Positions 17,018 to 29,861 of a stretch of DNA of 64,000 nt are shown here, one piece after another (positions within the stretch are counted from its first letter, which is position 1; the number at the start of each line of letters is the position of its first letter). Location: assembly GCA_041166745.1 (NCBI GenBank), contig JBEEGH010000003.1:1-64000 (forward strand). Reading direction: 5' to 3'. The notes below the pieces were generated by a model. The model did not search any database. It was given only the letters and a program-made list of their open reading frames with translations, and was not told where the DNA came from. Made by a program: the position numbers and the translations under genes. This DNA comes from DASUCS01 sp041166745 (GTDB lineage Bacteria > Actinomycetota > Acidimicrobiia > Acidimicrobiales > JACDCH01).

Positions 17018-17500
17018 TTGCGCTGGCCGCGGGCGACCGTCTGTCTCGTCGCGATCGTTCTCGCGGTGGCCGCCTGCTCGGGCGGGGGCGGAGTCAAGCG
17101 CGGAAAGGACGGTCGCGTCGCCGCGGCCGGTGATCTTTCCGTATTCGATCTGCTGGCGGGCGATTGCGTCACACCGCCGGCCGACGTGAAGGCAGAGCTC
17201 GAGAAGGTGCGAGTCGTGCCGTGCAAAGACCCGCACACGCAAGAGGCGTTTGCCGTCGAGAAGTACGACAAGGGCGACGCGTATCCGGGCGACCAAGCAC
17301 TCACTGCGTTCGCCGATGGCATCTGCCTCGAGCGTTACCAGGCGTATGTCGGTGTCGCGTACCAGGACTCGAAGCTGTTCTACACGTACCTGTTGCCCTC
17401 AGCTCGAAGCTGGAACGAGGGCAAGGATCGCAAGATCGTCTGCCTCGTCACGACGACCGGTGAACAGCTGACCGTGTCCGTCAAAGACTCGAAGAAGTAA
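17018..17500 (+). CDS. Lipoprotein with septum-formation-like domain
   Basis: A 160-residue protein with a lipoprotein signal (hydrophobic VCLVAIVLAVAAC, lipobox Cys at 20). The mature part resembles the actinobacterial septum-formation domain: LLAGDCV, VRVVPCKDPHTQEAFAV, AYPGDQALTAFADGICLERY, SARSWNEGKDRKIVCLV, with four conserved cysteines likely paired outside the membrane. The start is TTG at 17018, preceded by GGAG. It lies 4 bases after the coiled-coil gene and before the PAAR-like gene, so it is embedded in the eCIS operon; an outer-face membrane role is inferred. Confidence 0.75.
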   Translation: MRWPRATVCLVAIVLAVAACSGGGGVKRGKDGRVAAAGDLSVFDLLAGDCVTPPADVKAELEKVRVVPCKDPHTQEAFAVEKYDKGDAYPGDQALTAFADGICLERYQAYVGVAYQDSKLFYTYLLPSARSWNEGKDRKIVCLVTTTGEQLTVSVKDSKK

Positions 17501-17512
17501 GGGGACACCGAC

Positions 17513-17902
17513 ATGCCGCCGAACGTGACTGCCACCGCCATGTTGACCTGCAGCTTCGGCATCGCACCGTCGACGCTCAACGTGCTGCCGGCGAGTCGAG
17601 TGCTCATCGAAGGAAAGCCGGCGGCGACGATCAAGGACATGGTGCCGATGATGAACATCCCGCCCTTCGGCATGTGCACGAGCCCTTCGAACCCGATGGT
17701 CGCGGCCGCAACCGCGGCCGCGCTCGGCGTACTCACGCCGATGCCGTGCATTCCGGTCCCCGCGGGGCCGTGGAAACCGGGCGCGGCGAAGACCGTCATC
17801 GGAAACGTGCCCGCGCTCACGTCGCCGTCGATGTGCAACTGCGCTTGGAGCGGCATCATCACGATCGGTTTTCCTGGCGCTACGCGCACTATGTCCGGGT
17901 AA
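17513..17902 (+). CDS. PAAR-like spike-tip protein (DUF4280)
   Basis: A 129-residue protein with the DUF4280 pattern: MLTCSFGIAPSTLNVLP, ASRVLIEGKPAATIKDMVPM, NIPPFGMCTSPSNPMV, TPMPCIPVPAGPWKPGAA and ALTSPSMCNCAWSGIITI. Cys residues are spaced as for metal binding at the tip. DUF4280 proteins are PAAR relatives that cap the VgrG spike and pierce the target membrane. It starts 10 bases after the lipoprotein stop, with AAGGGGA as ribosome site. Its leader GGGGACACC also precedes the sheath gene. Confidence 0.88.
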   Translation: MPPNVTATAMLTCSFGIAPSTLNVLPASRVLIEGKPAATIKDMVPMMNIPPFGMCTSPSNPMVAAATAAALGVLTPMPCIPVPAGPWKPGAAKTVIGNVPALTSPSMCNCAWSGIITIGFPGATRTMSG

Positions 17903-17911
17903 GTGCGGGTC

Positions 17912-17928
17912 GACATTTGCGAAATGTC
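17912..17928. promoter_or_regulatory. Inverted repeat in the gap before the sheath gene
   Basis: GACATTT-GCG-AAATGTC lies 10 bp past the PAAR-like stop in a 241-bp gap that must carry the sheath promoter or an internal terminator. ATGTCCGG occurs at 17891 and again at 17924 overlapping the right arm. No U tract follows. The rest of the gap shows no ORF. Confidence 0.45.
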
Positions 17929-18143
17929 CGGATGTCCCAGAAACTTCATATGGATTTGCGGCGCGACGGAGATTTATCACGTAAGGTCACCGGAAGTGGT
18001 GGGAAGAGGGACAGGGGTGAGGGACGGCGGGTCGGCCTTCTCCCTGCGGAGCACGTCTCTCGTTGGCTCGATGAACTGAGCAACACCGCGCATTTGCAAT
18101 AGCAGTTTCATCGACGCAACCGACGAGCCAAGGGGGACACCAC

Positions 18144-19718
18144 GTGCCCACATATGCAGCACCAGGCGTCTACGTAGAAGAAGTTCCGTCATCGCAAAAG
18201 GTCTTGAGCGCGGCGGCCACGGCCATCGCTGCGTTCGTCGGATTCACGGCGCAAGCGCCGACTGATGATCCGACAGACCCCGAGGGGGCCAAGCCAAGGC
18301 TCGTCACGAGCTGGACGGCGTTCGAAGAGCTCTACGGCGGTTTTGCGCCGGGGTGCATGCTTCCGCACGCGGTCTACGGCTACTTCAACAACGGCGGTGC
18401 CATCGCGTACATCGTTCGCATTCCGAACAGCACACCCGCGGGCGAGCCCGCGCAAGGTGCACTGCCGGCAGCGGATCGTGCGCTTGGAAGCCCGCTCAAG
18501 GTCACATCGGTCGAGCCCGACGCCAGCGTCACTGTTGTCGTCGAGAACGCCGAAGCGGCTGAAGGCGACGCCGATGGGCCGAACCCGTTCAATCTCACGA
18601 TCGTCGACCGCGACGGTTCGATGGAGACATTCGAGCGCCTGACGTTCCTGCCTGGCGATCGCAACGTCGAGACGGTTGTGAACGCTGCGTCCACGAAGGT
18701 GAAGGTGGCAGTCGACCTCGACAAGGGCGTCGACCTGGCATCCCTCCTCGACGTGCTCAAGCCCGGCTCCTACGAGCTCGCCAAATCCGCACCGCTCCCG
18801 GTGCCGGTGAACGGCAAGCGCTTCGCAGGATCTGAGTCGGCCCGTACGGGCATCAACGGTCTGGCGTTGGCGGACGAGGTCACGATGGTGATCGTCCCCG
18901 ACCTCATCACCGCGGCCACGAAGGAAGACGGCACGATCGACCTCGGCCTTTGGAAGGCCGTGCAGACCGCCGTCATCGGTCACTGCGAACTGCAGGCCAA
19001 TCGCATGGCGGTGCTCGACGCTCCTCCGGGGATGACCCCGCAGCAGATCAAGGACTGGCGTTCCGATGTCGCCATGTACGACTCGGCGTTCGCGGCGCTC
19101 TACTACCCGTGGATCAAGATCGACAATCCGATCGGGACCAACGGCGACAAGGAGATCCTCGTGCCGCCGTCCGGCCACATCGCCGGCGTGTGGGCCCGCA
19201 CCGACGAGACCCGCGGGGTCTGGAAGGCACCGGCCAACGACACGATCCGCGGCTGCCTCGATGTCGAGCGTGCCATCACGAAGAACGAGCAGTCGTTGTT
19301 GAACCCCATCGGGATCAACTGCATCCGCCCGTTCGGCACGCGTGGCATCCGCATCTGGGGTGCTCGCACGCTGTCATCCGACACGGACTGGCGCTACATC
19401 AACGTTCGCCGGCTCTTCAACATGGTCGAGACCACGATCATGGACGGCACGCAGTACGCCGTGTTCGAGCCGAACGACGTCACGTTGTGGGAAGGCGTGA
19501 GCCGGACGCTGCAAGGGTTCCTCACGGGACTCTGGTCGTCGGGCGCGCTGTTCGGCACTTCTGCCGACCAGGCGTTCTACGTCAAGTGCGACGGCGAAAC
19601 GAACCCGCCCCAGTCGATCGACGAAGGCAAGCTCGTCGTCGAAGTGGGGTTGGCGCCAGTGAAGCCTGCCGAGTTCGTCATCTTCCGCATCAGCCAGAAG
19701 AAGCAAATCGCCGGCTGA
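18144..19718 (+). CDS. eCIS contractile sheath protein
   Basis: A 524-residue phage-tail-sheath family protein. Typical N-terminus YAAPGVYVEEVPSSQKVLSA, the early VTSWTAFEELYGGF block, and the conserved C-terminal domain (SADQAFYVKCDGETNPPQSI, LVVEVGLAPVKPAEFVIFRI), which forms the interlocking mesh in known sheaths. Contraction of this polymer drives the inner tube through a target membrane. GTG start with AGGGGG upstream. It leads the tube-sheath-baseplate series. Confidence 0.96.
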   Translation: MPTYAAPGVYVEEVPSSQKVLSAAATAIAAFVGFTAQAPTDDPTDPEGAKPRLVTSWTAFEELYGGFAPGCMLPHAVYGYFNNGGAIAYIVRIPNSTPAGEPAQGALPAADRALGSPLKVTSVEPDASVTVVVENAEAAEGDADGPNPFNLTIVDRDGSMETFERLTFLPGDRNVETVVNAASTKVKVAVDLDKGVDLASLLDVLKPGSYELAKSAPLPVPVNGKRFAGSESARTGINGLALADEVTMVIVPDLITAATKEDGTIDLGLWKAVQTAVIGHCELQANRMAVLDAPPGMTPQQIKDWRSDVAMYDSAFAALYYPWIKIDNPIGTNGDKEILVPPSGHIAGVWARTDETRGVWKAPANDTIRGCLDVERAITKNEQSLLNPIGINCIRPFGTRGIRIWGARTLSSDTDWRYINVRRLFNMVETTIMDGTQYAVFEPNDVTLWEGVSRTLQGFLTGLWSSGALFGTSADQAFYVKCDGETNPPQSIDEGKLVVEVGLAPVKPAEFVIFRISQKKQIAG

Positions 19719-19750
19719 GGCCGATCGTTCGACAAGGAGAGTGAACAAGC

Positions 19751-20233
19751 ATGTCCGTATCTGATCTGCTCAAGAATGATCCGCTCGTCGCCAGCAACTT
19801 CTACCTGGAGATCGACGGGGCGAACATCGCCACGTTGACCGAGGTGAGTGGGCTCGACGTCGAGGTCGAGGTCGTCGAGATGAAGCAGACGACTGCCGCC
19901 GGTGTCTTCGTGGTGGCCAAGAGTCTTGGCCAAGCGAAGGTTCCCGGCGACATCACCGTCAAGCGCATCGCGCCGCTCGATGTCGACAACGATCCCATCT
20001 GGAAGTGGTTCAACGACATCCGCGACAAGGGCATGGCGATCGCCGATCGAGCCGGTTCCCGTAAGAACGGTTCCATCGTGATCTTCGACACGTCCAACGT
20101 CGAAGTCGCTCGCTGGAACTTCTTCAATGCGTGGCCCTACAAGATCTCGAGCGACTCCTTCTCGGCCACGTCGGCCGAGGCGGTGCACGAGAGCATCACG
20201 TTCACGTGTGAGCGACTCGAGCGCAAGAAGTAG
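19751..20233 (+). CDS. Inner tube protein 1 (T4 gp19-like)
   Basis: A 160-residue gp19-family tube protein: DPLVASNFYLEIDGANIATL, EVSGLDVEVEVVEMKQTT, PGDITVKRI and EVARWNFFNAWPYKISSDSF. Hexamers stack to form the rigid inner tube within the sheath. A good AAGGAG precedes ATG 19751; it follows the sheath by 32 bases, the normal order. A second tube paralogue lies at 20892. Confidence 0.95.
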   Translation: MSVSDLLKNDPLVASNFYLEIDGANIATLTEVSGLDVEVEVVEMKQTTAAGVFVVAKSLGQAKVPGDITVKRIAPLDVDNDPIWKWFNDIRDKGMAIADRAGSRKNGSIVIFDTSNVEVARWNFFNAWPYKISSDSFSATSAEAVHESITFTCERLERKK

Positions 20234-20237
20234 TTCG

Positions 20238-20729
20238 ATGGTGGGTCTGCGCACGGAGTTCGAATTCGTATTGCCTCGGGGCTACCTCGACGACCACGGT
20301 GCGGTACACCGTCGCGGCGTCATGCGGATGGCCACGGCGCGCGACGAGCTCGAGCCCCTACGCGACCCGACGATCACGGGCCCTGACGACCCGCGCCTCA
20401 CGATTCTCGTGCTGGCTCGGGTCGTGAGCTCGCTCGGATCAATGGAGTTGGTGACCCCCCGTGAGGTCGAGGGCTTGTTCGCCGTCGACCTTGCGTATTT
20501 GCAGGATTTCTACGGCGTCATCAACTTTGGAAGTGACGCGGACATCGATTCGATGCTCGCGGCGCAGGGCGGGGTAGAGCAGCCGGCGATCACATCGCCG
20601 GCTGTGCCTGCCCCCGATTCTGTGCAAGACACCAACCCCGGCCCCTCCGGCGAGGCCGGCGATGTGCAGCCTGATCGACCCCAGGGTCGTCGTTCTGCCA
20701 TCGAGGAGGTACCGGCCAGCCCGAGATGA
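20238..20729 (+). CDS. Phage tail assembly-type protein
   Basis: A 163-residue protein with RTEFEFVLPRGYLDDHGAVH, GVMRMATARDELEPLRDP, LARVVSSLGSMELVTPREVE and DLAYLQDFYGVIN. This matches the small assembly protein that follows tube 1 in eCIS and phage-tail operons. The last 55 residues are a low-complexity Pro/Gly tail. ATG 20238 is 4 bases after the tube stop. Its stop overlaps the next start (ATGA). Probably helps tube or tape-measure assembly. Confidence 0.78.
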   Translation: MVGLRTEFEFVLPRGYLDDHGAVHRRGVMRMATARDELEPLRDPTITGPDDPRLTILVLARVVSSLGSMELVTPREVEGLFAVDLAYLQDFYGVINFGSDADIDSMLAAQGGVEQPAITSPAVPAPDSVQDTNPGPSGEAGDVQPDRPQGRRSAIEEVPASPR

Positions 20730-20899
20730 TCCGCTACCCCACAGAGGCCCTGTGGCAGGAGTTGGCGTATCTCGCCTACCACCTGCACTGGGACCTCGAG
20801 CGGCTGCTCGATCTCGAGCACGCCGACCGGGCTCGGCTCATCAGGGCGGTGTCGTCCTTGAATGCCCGCGCTTGGGAGGCCGTGCGAACCAATGTCTGA
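20726..20899 (+). CDS. DUF6760 small eCIS protein
   Basis: A 57-residue ORF: MIRYPTEALWQELAYLAYHL, then HWDLERLLDLEHADRARLI and a short amphipathic tail. Small proteins of this kind occupy the same position, between the assembly protein and the second tube gene, in other actinobacterial eCIS clusters. It overlaps the previous gene by 4 bp and the next by 8 bp, so translation is coupled on both sides. Molecular role unknown. Confidence 0.75.
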   Translation: MIRYPTEALWQELAYLAYHLHWDLERLLDLEHADRARLIRAVSSLNARAWEAVRTNV

Positions 20900-21365
20900 A
20901 CAGCGCGGCTTCGAAGGCACGATTCCCATCAGCTCGAACTTCCTGTTCGAGGTCGATGGCGTACAGATCGGCGAGTTCATGGAGGTCTCCGGCCTCGAGC
21001 TCAGAGTGGAGACCGAGAGCTACGAAGAAGGCGGCGAAAACGGGTTCGTGCACACGTTCCCCGGGCGCATGACGTGGCCGAACCTGGTCTTGAAGCGCGG
21101 TGTGATCAAGGCCGACGCGCTTTTCGACTGGGTGAGCAAATCCTCCGGCGATGCGTTCGCCTCCAATGGCAACAAGGTGACTCGCTGCACGGGTGCCGTG
21201 GTGCTCATGGGCAACGGCACCACCCGGCTTCGTTCCTACGAACTGAAGGAAGCGTTCCCGGTTCGCTGGACGGGGCCGCGTCTGAACGTCGAAGACCAGC
21301 AAACGCTGGTCGAAGAGCTCGAGGTCGCGCACCACGGATTCACCTCCAAGACGGCGACGAATTGA
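20892..21365 (+). CDS. Inner tube protein 2 (T4 gp19-like)
   Basis: A 157-residue gp19-family protein: IPISSNFLFEVDGVQIGEFM, EVSGLELRVETESYEEGGEN, VHTFPGRMTWPNLVLKRGV and LRSYELKEAFPVRWTGPRLN. It is clearly divergent from tube 1. In characterised eCIS a second tube-like protein forms the baseplate-proximal ring rather than the bulk tube. ATG 20892 (MSEQRG) lies inside the end of the small upstream gene. Confidence 0.93.
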   Translation: MSEQRGFEGTIPISSNFLFEVDGVQIGEFMEVSGLELRVETESYEEGGENGFVHTFPGRMTWPNLVLKRGVIKADALFDWVSKSSGDAFASNGNKVTRCTGAVVLMGNGTTRLRSYELKEAFPVRWTGPRLNVEDQQTLVEELEVAHHGFTSKTATN

Positions 21366-21366
21366 C

Positions 21367-25052
<3,686 letters not shown>

Positions 25053-25053
<1 letters not shown>

Positions 25054-25706
25054 TGGCCAGCGAAAAGGCGTTCCTCGAGATCGAAGGCAACAGTACGAGA
25101 CTGCCTTGCCTGTTCAACCCGAGCGAGCTGGCGCTCAACCGCGCCAACGGGTGGTCGGCCGACTCGATGCCGGGGAAGGGCGTTCCCAAGCTCCGCTACA
25201 CGGGTGCACAATCCGGTCAGCTCGCAGTGAGGTTGTTCTTCGACACCACCAACGAGGGCGAGCCGGTCACGAAGTACACCGGCAAGATCTTGAAGCTGAT
25301 GGAAGTCGACACGTCGCTTCCGGGAAGCGACGACCAGACGAACAACGCTCGTCCACCATGGGTCCGGTTCCACTGGGGCGATCTGCACTCGTTCAAAGCG
25401 GTGATCTCACAGCTCGAGCTCACGTTCGTGTACTTCTCGTCAACCGGTACGCCCCTGCGCGCCCGTCTCGATCTCCTGCTCACGCAATACGACCCCGAGA
25501 TGGCCTTCGGCCCGCAGAACCCGACCTCGGGAACGCCCCGACCGCATCGCGTCCATCGCGTGCAGCCCGGCGAGACCCTCGATCGCATCGCCGCGATTCA
25601 CTACGGCGATCCGACGCGCTGGAGGGCCATCGCCGTCGCCAATGCCGTCGAAGACCCGCTGGCGCTTCGCCCGGGCGGTCTTCTCTCGATTCCGCGGCTC
25701 GACTGA
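25053..25706 (+). CDS. LysM-domain baseplate protein (Pvc7/gp53-like)
   Basis: A 217-residue protein: N-terminal domain (LPCLFNPSELALNRANGW, GQLAVRLFFDTTNEGEPVTK, PPWVRFHWGDLHSFKAVI, RARLDLLLTQYD), then a C-terminal LysM at about 165-215 (VQPGETLDRIAAIHYGDPTR, LRPGGLLSIPRLD). In eCIS and T4-like baseplates this component joins the tube to the spike hub. Start and stop overlap neighbours by one base each (TGATG). Confidence 0.93.
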
Positions 25707-27460
25707 TGGGATTCTCGCCACTGATCAAAGTCGATGGCCAGCCATTGCCCCAGGATTGGCTGAATTCGCTGATCGAAGTGCGGGTGGAGCGCGCCTTTCA
25801 GGTTCCCGCGCGGTGCACGCTGCGGTTCGTCGACGACGACTACCTGCTCGCGCAGGCCAACTTGATCAAGATGGCGAGCGCAATCGTCGTTGCCCTCCCG
25901 GATCAAAGTGCGATCGCCCATGTCGAGGTCACCGGGTTCGCGATCGAGCAGCTGCCGTCGAGCATGTCCGAGCTCGTTGTCATCGCGCACGACAAGAGCC
26001 ACCGCATGGCGCGGTCCACAAAGGTGACGACCCACAACGCGATGAGCTATTCCGACGTGGTCACACAGATCATCGGGGAATCAGGACTTTCTGCCCGCGT
26101 GACGAGCACGGACCGGCAGCTCGACTACATCTTCCAGGTCGACTCTGACCTCGCGTTCATCACCGAGATCGCCAACAGAGTCGGCTTCGACTGGTGGGTC
26201 GACGACGACACGTTCATCTTTGCGCCGCCTTCACCCAACAGCTCGAAGGTCACGCTCACGCGCGGCGAGCTCGAGACGTTCTCGGTGCGGGCCACCGGCC
26301 ACCGCCCCGACGAAGCCAACGTCGTCGGGTGGGACTCCAAGCAGCAGGAAACGGTCGAGGGCTCAGCCTTCATCACGTCGGCTACGACGGTCCCTTCATC
26401 GGCGTTCGCAGGCCTGGTCGGACCGAACAAGACGCCGTTTGGCTCGGCGAAAGTCGTCACCGCCGGGCTCTCGGCGGGCGTGGTCGAGGAGGCGCAAGAG
26501 CTCGGCGATGCCCTCACCAGCCGCTGGATGGCGTCGGCGGTCACCGCGAAAGGCGTGACGGGCGCGGATGCCAAGTTGAAGCCGGGTGCGACGGTGACGA
26601 TCGAAGAATGCGGACCACTCAACGGCGACTATCACTTGACGGCGGTCGAGCACGTGATGAGTGGCGCCGGCATGTTCACGCGCTTCACCGCAGGAGACCG
26701 CGCGCCGACATCGCTCGTCGACACATTGGGGCGCAGCGGCCATCAGGACATCGCCGGCAACATCGAACACGGTGCACTCGCGGTTGGAATCGTCACCAAC
26801 ATCAACGATCCCGACCAGAGAGGCCGCGTGAAGGTTCGCTTCCCGGGGCTCTCTGAGTCGAGCGAGAGTGCGTGGGCTCGCTTGACCGCCTTGGGCGGCG
26901 GAGCCGATCGCGGAATGGTGTTCATCCCCGAGGTCAATGACGAAGTGCTGGTGGGATTCGAGAGCGGCGACGTGCGCCAGCCCGTCGTGATCGGTGGTCT
27001 GTACGGGCAGAAGTCGGGCATCCCGACGTGGGATGTCGCAGACGGCATCGTCGGGGCGCGGCGCATCACGTCGCGGGTCGGGCACTACATCGAGCTCGGC
27101 GACGGTGACGGCGACACGAAGCAGCACCTCCTGCTGATGTTGAAGGGTGACGCGCACAAGCTTCGGCTGGGAAAGGATCGGTTCGACCTGGAGCTTCCCG
27201 CCCAGAAGGAGATGCTGATCAAGGTCGGCGACTCGACGATCGAGATCAAGGCGAACGGCGACCTCGCCCTCGCGGCGCCGAACATCAATCTGAAGGCCAC
27301 CGCCGACGTCAAGATCGAGGGCGTCAACGTGACGATCGCTGCGACCGCCAAGTTCGCGGCCGAGGGCAAGGGAACAGCCGAATTGAAGGGTGCGTCGGTG
27401 ACCGTCGAGGGCCAGGCGAACGTGGCGGTCAAGGCGAGCGGAATGGTGCAGATCAACTGA
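25706..27460 (+). CDS. VgrG-like spike protein (Pvc8-like)
   Basis: A 584-residue protein: a gp27/phage late-control-D hub at residues 1-350, a gp5-type OB fold at about 357-435 (AVGIVTNINDPDQRGRVKVR, GMVFIPEVNDEVLVGFESGD, RQPVVIGGLYG), and a C-terminal repeat region (IEIKANGDLALAAPNINLKA, then VNVTIAATAKF and TAELKGASVTVEGQ) expected to form the trimeric beta-helix needle. It bears the PAAR-like tip. No extra toxin domain is fused. ATG 25706 overlaps the LysM stop by one base. Confidence 0.95.
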   Translation: MGFSPLIKVDGQPLPQDWLNSLIEVRVERAFQVPARCTLRFVDDDYLLAQANLIKMASAIVVALPDQSAIAHVEVTGFAIEQLPSSMSELVVIAHDKSHRMARSTKVTTHNAMSYSDVVTQIIGESGLSARVTSTDRQLDYIFQVDSDLAFITEIANRVGFDWWVDDDTFIFAPPSPNSSKVTLTRGELETFSVRATGHRPDEANVVGWDSKQQETVEGSAFITSATTVPSSAFAGLVGPNKTPFGSAKVVTAGLSAGVVEEAQELGDALTSRWMASAVTAKGVTGADAKLKPGATVTIEECGPLNGDYHLTAVEHVMSGAGMFTRFTAGDRAPTSLVDTLGRSGHQDIAGNIEHGALAVGIVTNINDPDQRGRVKVRFPGLSESSESAWARLTALGGGADRGMVFIPEVNDEVLVGFESGDVRQPVVIGGLYGQKSGIPTWDVADGIVGARRITSRVGHYIELGDGDGDTKQHLLLMLKGDAHKLRLGKDRFDLELPAQKEMLIKVGDSTIEIKANGDLALAAPNINLKATADVKIEGVNVTIAATAKFAAEGKGTAELKGASVTVEGQANVAVKASGMVQIN

Positions 27461-27906
27461 TGGCCGAAAACGATCCCCCCGTCCGGCTGCCCGACGGCAG
27501 CGTCGCAGACCCCGCGTTCATCGGACGCGGCATCACGTTCCCGATGGGCGTCGACCACACGGGGTCGATCTCGCTCACCGCGGGCCCTGAAGACCTCGAC
27601 CGCTCGATTCGAGTCGTGCTCGCCACCGCGCCGGGCGAACGGCTCATGCGCAAAGACTTCGGTTGCCGCATCTGGGAACTGCTCTTCGAACCGGTCAATG
27701 CCAACACGCTCGGCCTCATGGCCCAGTCGGTGCGCGAGGCCGTCGCGCAATGGGAGCCACGCGTCGAGGTCGAAGACGTGCAAGTGGTTCCCGACGAGCG
27801 TGAGTCGGCGATGGTGCGCATCGGTGTGACCTACCGAGTGCGGACGACCAACGATCGACGCAACCTCGTCTTCCCGTTCTACGTCATTCCCCGAGAGGAA
27901 AGCTGA
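27460..27906 (+). CDS. Baseplate wedge protein gp25-like (Pvc9)
   Basis: A 148-residue GPW/gp25 family protein: ITFPMGVDHTGSISLTAGPE, LDRSIRVVLATAPGERLMRK, FGCRIWELLFEPVN and the EPRVEVEDVQV strand. gp25 anchors the first sheath ring to the baseplate; the LATAPGERLMRxDFGC block is the usual signature. One-base overlap with both neighbours. Confidence 0.95.
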   Translation: MAENDPPVRLPDGSVADPAFIGRGITFPMGVDHTGSISLTAGPEDLDRSIRVVLATAPGERLMRKDFGCRIWELLFEPVNANTLGLMAQSVREAVAQWEPRVEVEDVQVVPDERESAMVRIGVTYRVRTTNDRRNLVFPFYVIPREES

Positions 27907-29855
27907 TGGCTCTACCCGCTCCCGATCTCGACGATCGCCGCTTCCAGGACATCGTCGACGAGGCGAAGCGCCTCATTCCTCGGTATTGCCCCGAGTGGAC
28001 CAACCACAACTTGTCGGACCCCGGGGTTGCGCTCATCGAGCTCTTCGCGTGGATGAGCGAGATGATCCTCTACCGCCTCAACCAGGTGCCCGAGCGGTTC
28101 TACGCCAAGTTCCTCGAACTCATCGGCATCGACCCCTTTCCCCCGTCAGTCGCGCACGGAGACATCACCTTCTGGCTGTCCACGGTGCTCGATCATCCGG
28201 TGATGGTGCCTCGGGGTACGCAGGTGGCCACGGCCGGAGGAGGAGGCTCCGACGACATCGTCTTCACGACGGTCGGAGACCTCGTGATCTCGCCACCCGA
28301 ACTGATCGCGGCGCGTACCGCACAATCGGGCAACGACGAGGCCCTCACCGACGTGTGGGACGACCTTCGCTACGACAGCGGCGTCGTCGTCTGCTTCACG
28401 TCCAAGCCGCTCACGCCTGGTGACGCGTTCTATCTCGGGTTCGAGCAGTCGCTGGCGGGCAACATCGTTCGCCTCCGATTCGAGGCCTCGATCGAAGGCA
28501 TCGGCGTCGATCCTGAACGCCCGCCGCTGGCGTGGGAGGTCTGGTCGGGTGAAGCGTGGCTTCCGCTTCAGGTGCACAGCGACACCACCGGTGGGCTGAA
28601 CCGGGACGGCGCGGTATCCCTCGTTCTGCCGATGACCCACGAGCCACTGACGTTGGGCGGTACACGGGCGCACTGGATTCGCGCCCGACTCACGTCGCCG
28701 TCCGCGGGGCAGCCCGCGTACCAAGCGTCGCCGCAGATTCGCCGGGTGACCGTCGACAGTCTCGGAGGCACTGCGCCGGCGGAGCATGCCGTTGCCGTCG
28801 CGACCGAGACGCTCGGACGCAGCGACGGGCAACCGAACCAGTGGTTCGCGGTGAACCGTCCACCCGTCCTGCCCCGCCGCGAGGGCGAGACGGTTCGCAT
28901 CATCACGAACGATGGCGTGGAGGAGTGGACCGAGGTCGAGGACTTCACCAGCTCATCTGCGAATGATCGGCATTTCACCTGGGACGGCGGCGCGGGCACG
29001 ATCCGCTTCGGCCCACGCGTGCGGTACGCAGACGGTTCGCTGCGTCAGCACGGTGCCATCCCTCATGACGGCGGTGAGATCGTCGTCACCGGCTATCGCC
29101 ACGGCGGCGGGATGTCGGGCAACGTCGGAGCGGGCACGTTGACGGTCTTGCGGACGACGATTCCCTATGTCGATCGCGTGAGCAACCTCGGGCCGGCCAC
29201 GGGCGGCGTCGACGCCGAGTCGGTCGAGAACGCGAAGTTGCGCGGGCCGATGACATTGCGCACGGGTTCGCGTGCGGTCACGGCGCGCGACTACGAGCGT
29301 CTCACGCTCGCCTCCTCCGTGGAAGTGGCGCGCGCCCGCTGCTTGCCGCCGATGGAAGCGAGCGGTCCGGTGCGGCTGCTCATCGTCCCGCATGTTCGCC
29401 GAGATCCTGAACTGCAGGAGTTGGACGACTTCGCACTGTCGGAACAGCTCGTGGCGCGCATCGCGGACCACATCGACGATCGTCGTGTACTCGGTACCAC
29501 GGTCGAGGTCGGCGCGCCCTACTACCAAGGCGTGACCGTGGCCGCGCTGTTGCGAGCCCAACCGGGGCGGCCGGTGACGCTCGTGCGCCAGCGCGCCATC
29601 GACCTGTTGTACCGGTACATCAACCCCCTTGTAGGGGGCACCGAAGGCACCGGCTGGCCGTTCGACACCGACCTCAACGCGGCACCGATCGCCCAGATGC
29701 TCGAAGGCATCGAAGGCGTCGACCGGGTCGAGGAAGTGTTGTTGTTCGAACACGACCTACGCACCGGGCGTCGATACGGCACGGGCAAGGAGCTCATCCG
29801 GCTCGACGCACACTCGTTGTTCCTGTCGGCTCGCCATCAAATCGTGGTTCGGTAG
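27906..29855 (+). CDS. Baseplate J-like wedge protein (Pvc11-like)
   Basis: A 649-residue baseplate J/gp47 family protein. The N-terminus (DRRFQDIVDEAKRLIPRYCP, WTNHNLSDPGVALIELFAWM, ILYRLNQVPERFYAKFLELI) matches the wedge proteins of eCIS, and the core contains GYRHGGGMSGNVGAGTLTVL and LRTGSRAVTARDYERLT. It is expected to build the baseplate wedge with gp25 and tail protein I. It overlaps the gp25 stop by one base. Confidence 0.95.
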   Translation: MALPAPDLDDRRFQDIVDEAKRLIPRYCPEWTNHNLSDPGVALIELFAWMSEMILYRLNQVPERFYAKFLELIGIDPFPPSVAHGDITFWLSTVLDHPVMVPRGTQVATAGGGGSDDIVFTTVGDLVISPPELIAARTAQSGNDEALTDVWDDLRYDSGVVVCFTSKPLTPGDAFYLGFEQSLAGNIVRLRFEASIEGIGVDPERPPLAWEVWSGEAWLPLQVHSDTTGGLNRDGAVSLVLPMTHEPLTLGGTRAHWIRARLTSPSAGQPAYQASPQIRRVTVDSLGGTAPAEHAVAVATETLGRSDGQPNQWFAVNRPPVLPRREGETVRIITNDGVEEWTEVEDFTSSSANDRHFTWDGGAGTIRFGPRVRYADGSLRQHGAIPHDGGEIVVTGYRHGGGMSGNVGAGTLTVLRTTIPYVDRVSNLGPATGGVDAESVENAKLRGPMTLRTGSRAVTARDYERLTLASSVEVARARCLPPMEASGPVRLLIVPHVRRDPELQELDDFALSEQLVARIADHIDDRRVLGTTVEVGAPYYQGVTVAALLRAQPGRPVTLVRQRAIDLLYRYINPLVGGTEGTGWPFDTDLNAAPIAQMLEGIEGVDRVEEVLLFEHDLRTGRRYGTGKELIRLDAHSLFLSARHQIVVR

Positions 29856-29861
29856 CTCGCC

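Noticed and set aside
15562..17322. Upstream extension of the ATPase gene into a protein of more than 1200 residues on the minus strand
   Set aside because: The added 580 residues run antisense to the coiled-coil and lipoprotein genes, are composed of Arg/Gly/Asp-rich shadow sequence, and lie beyond the intergenic AT-rich region.
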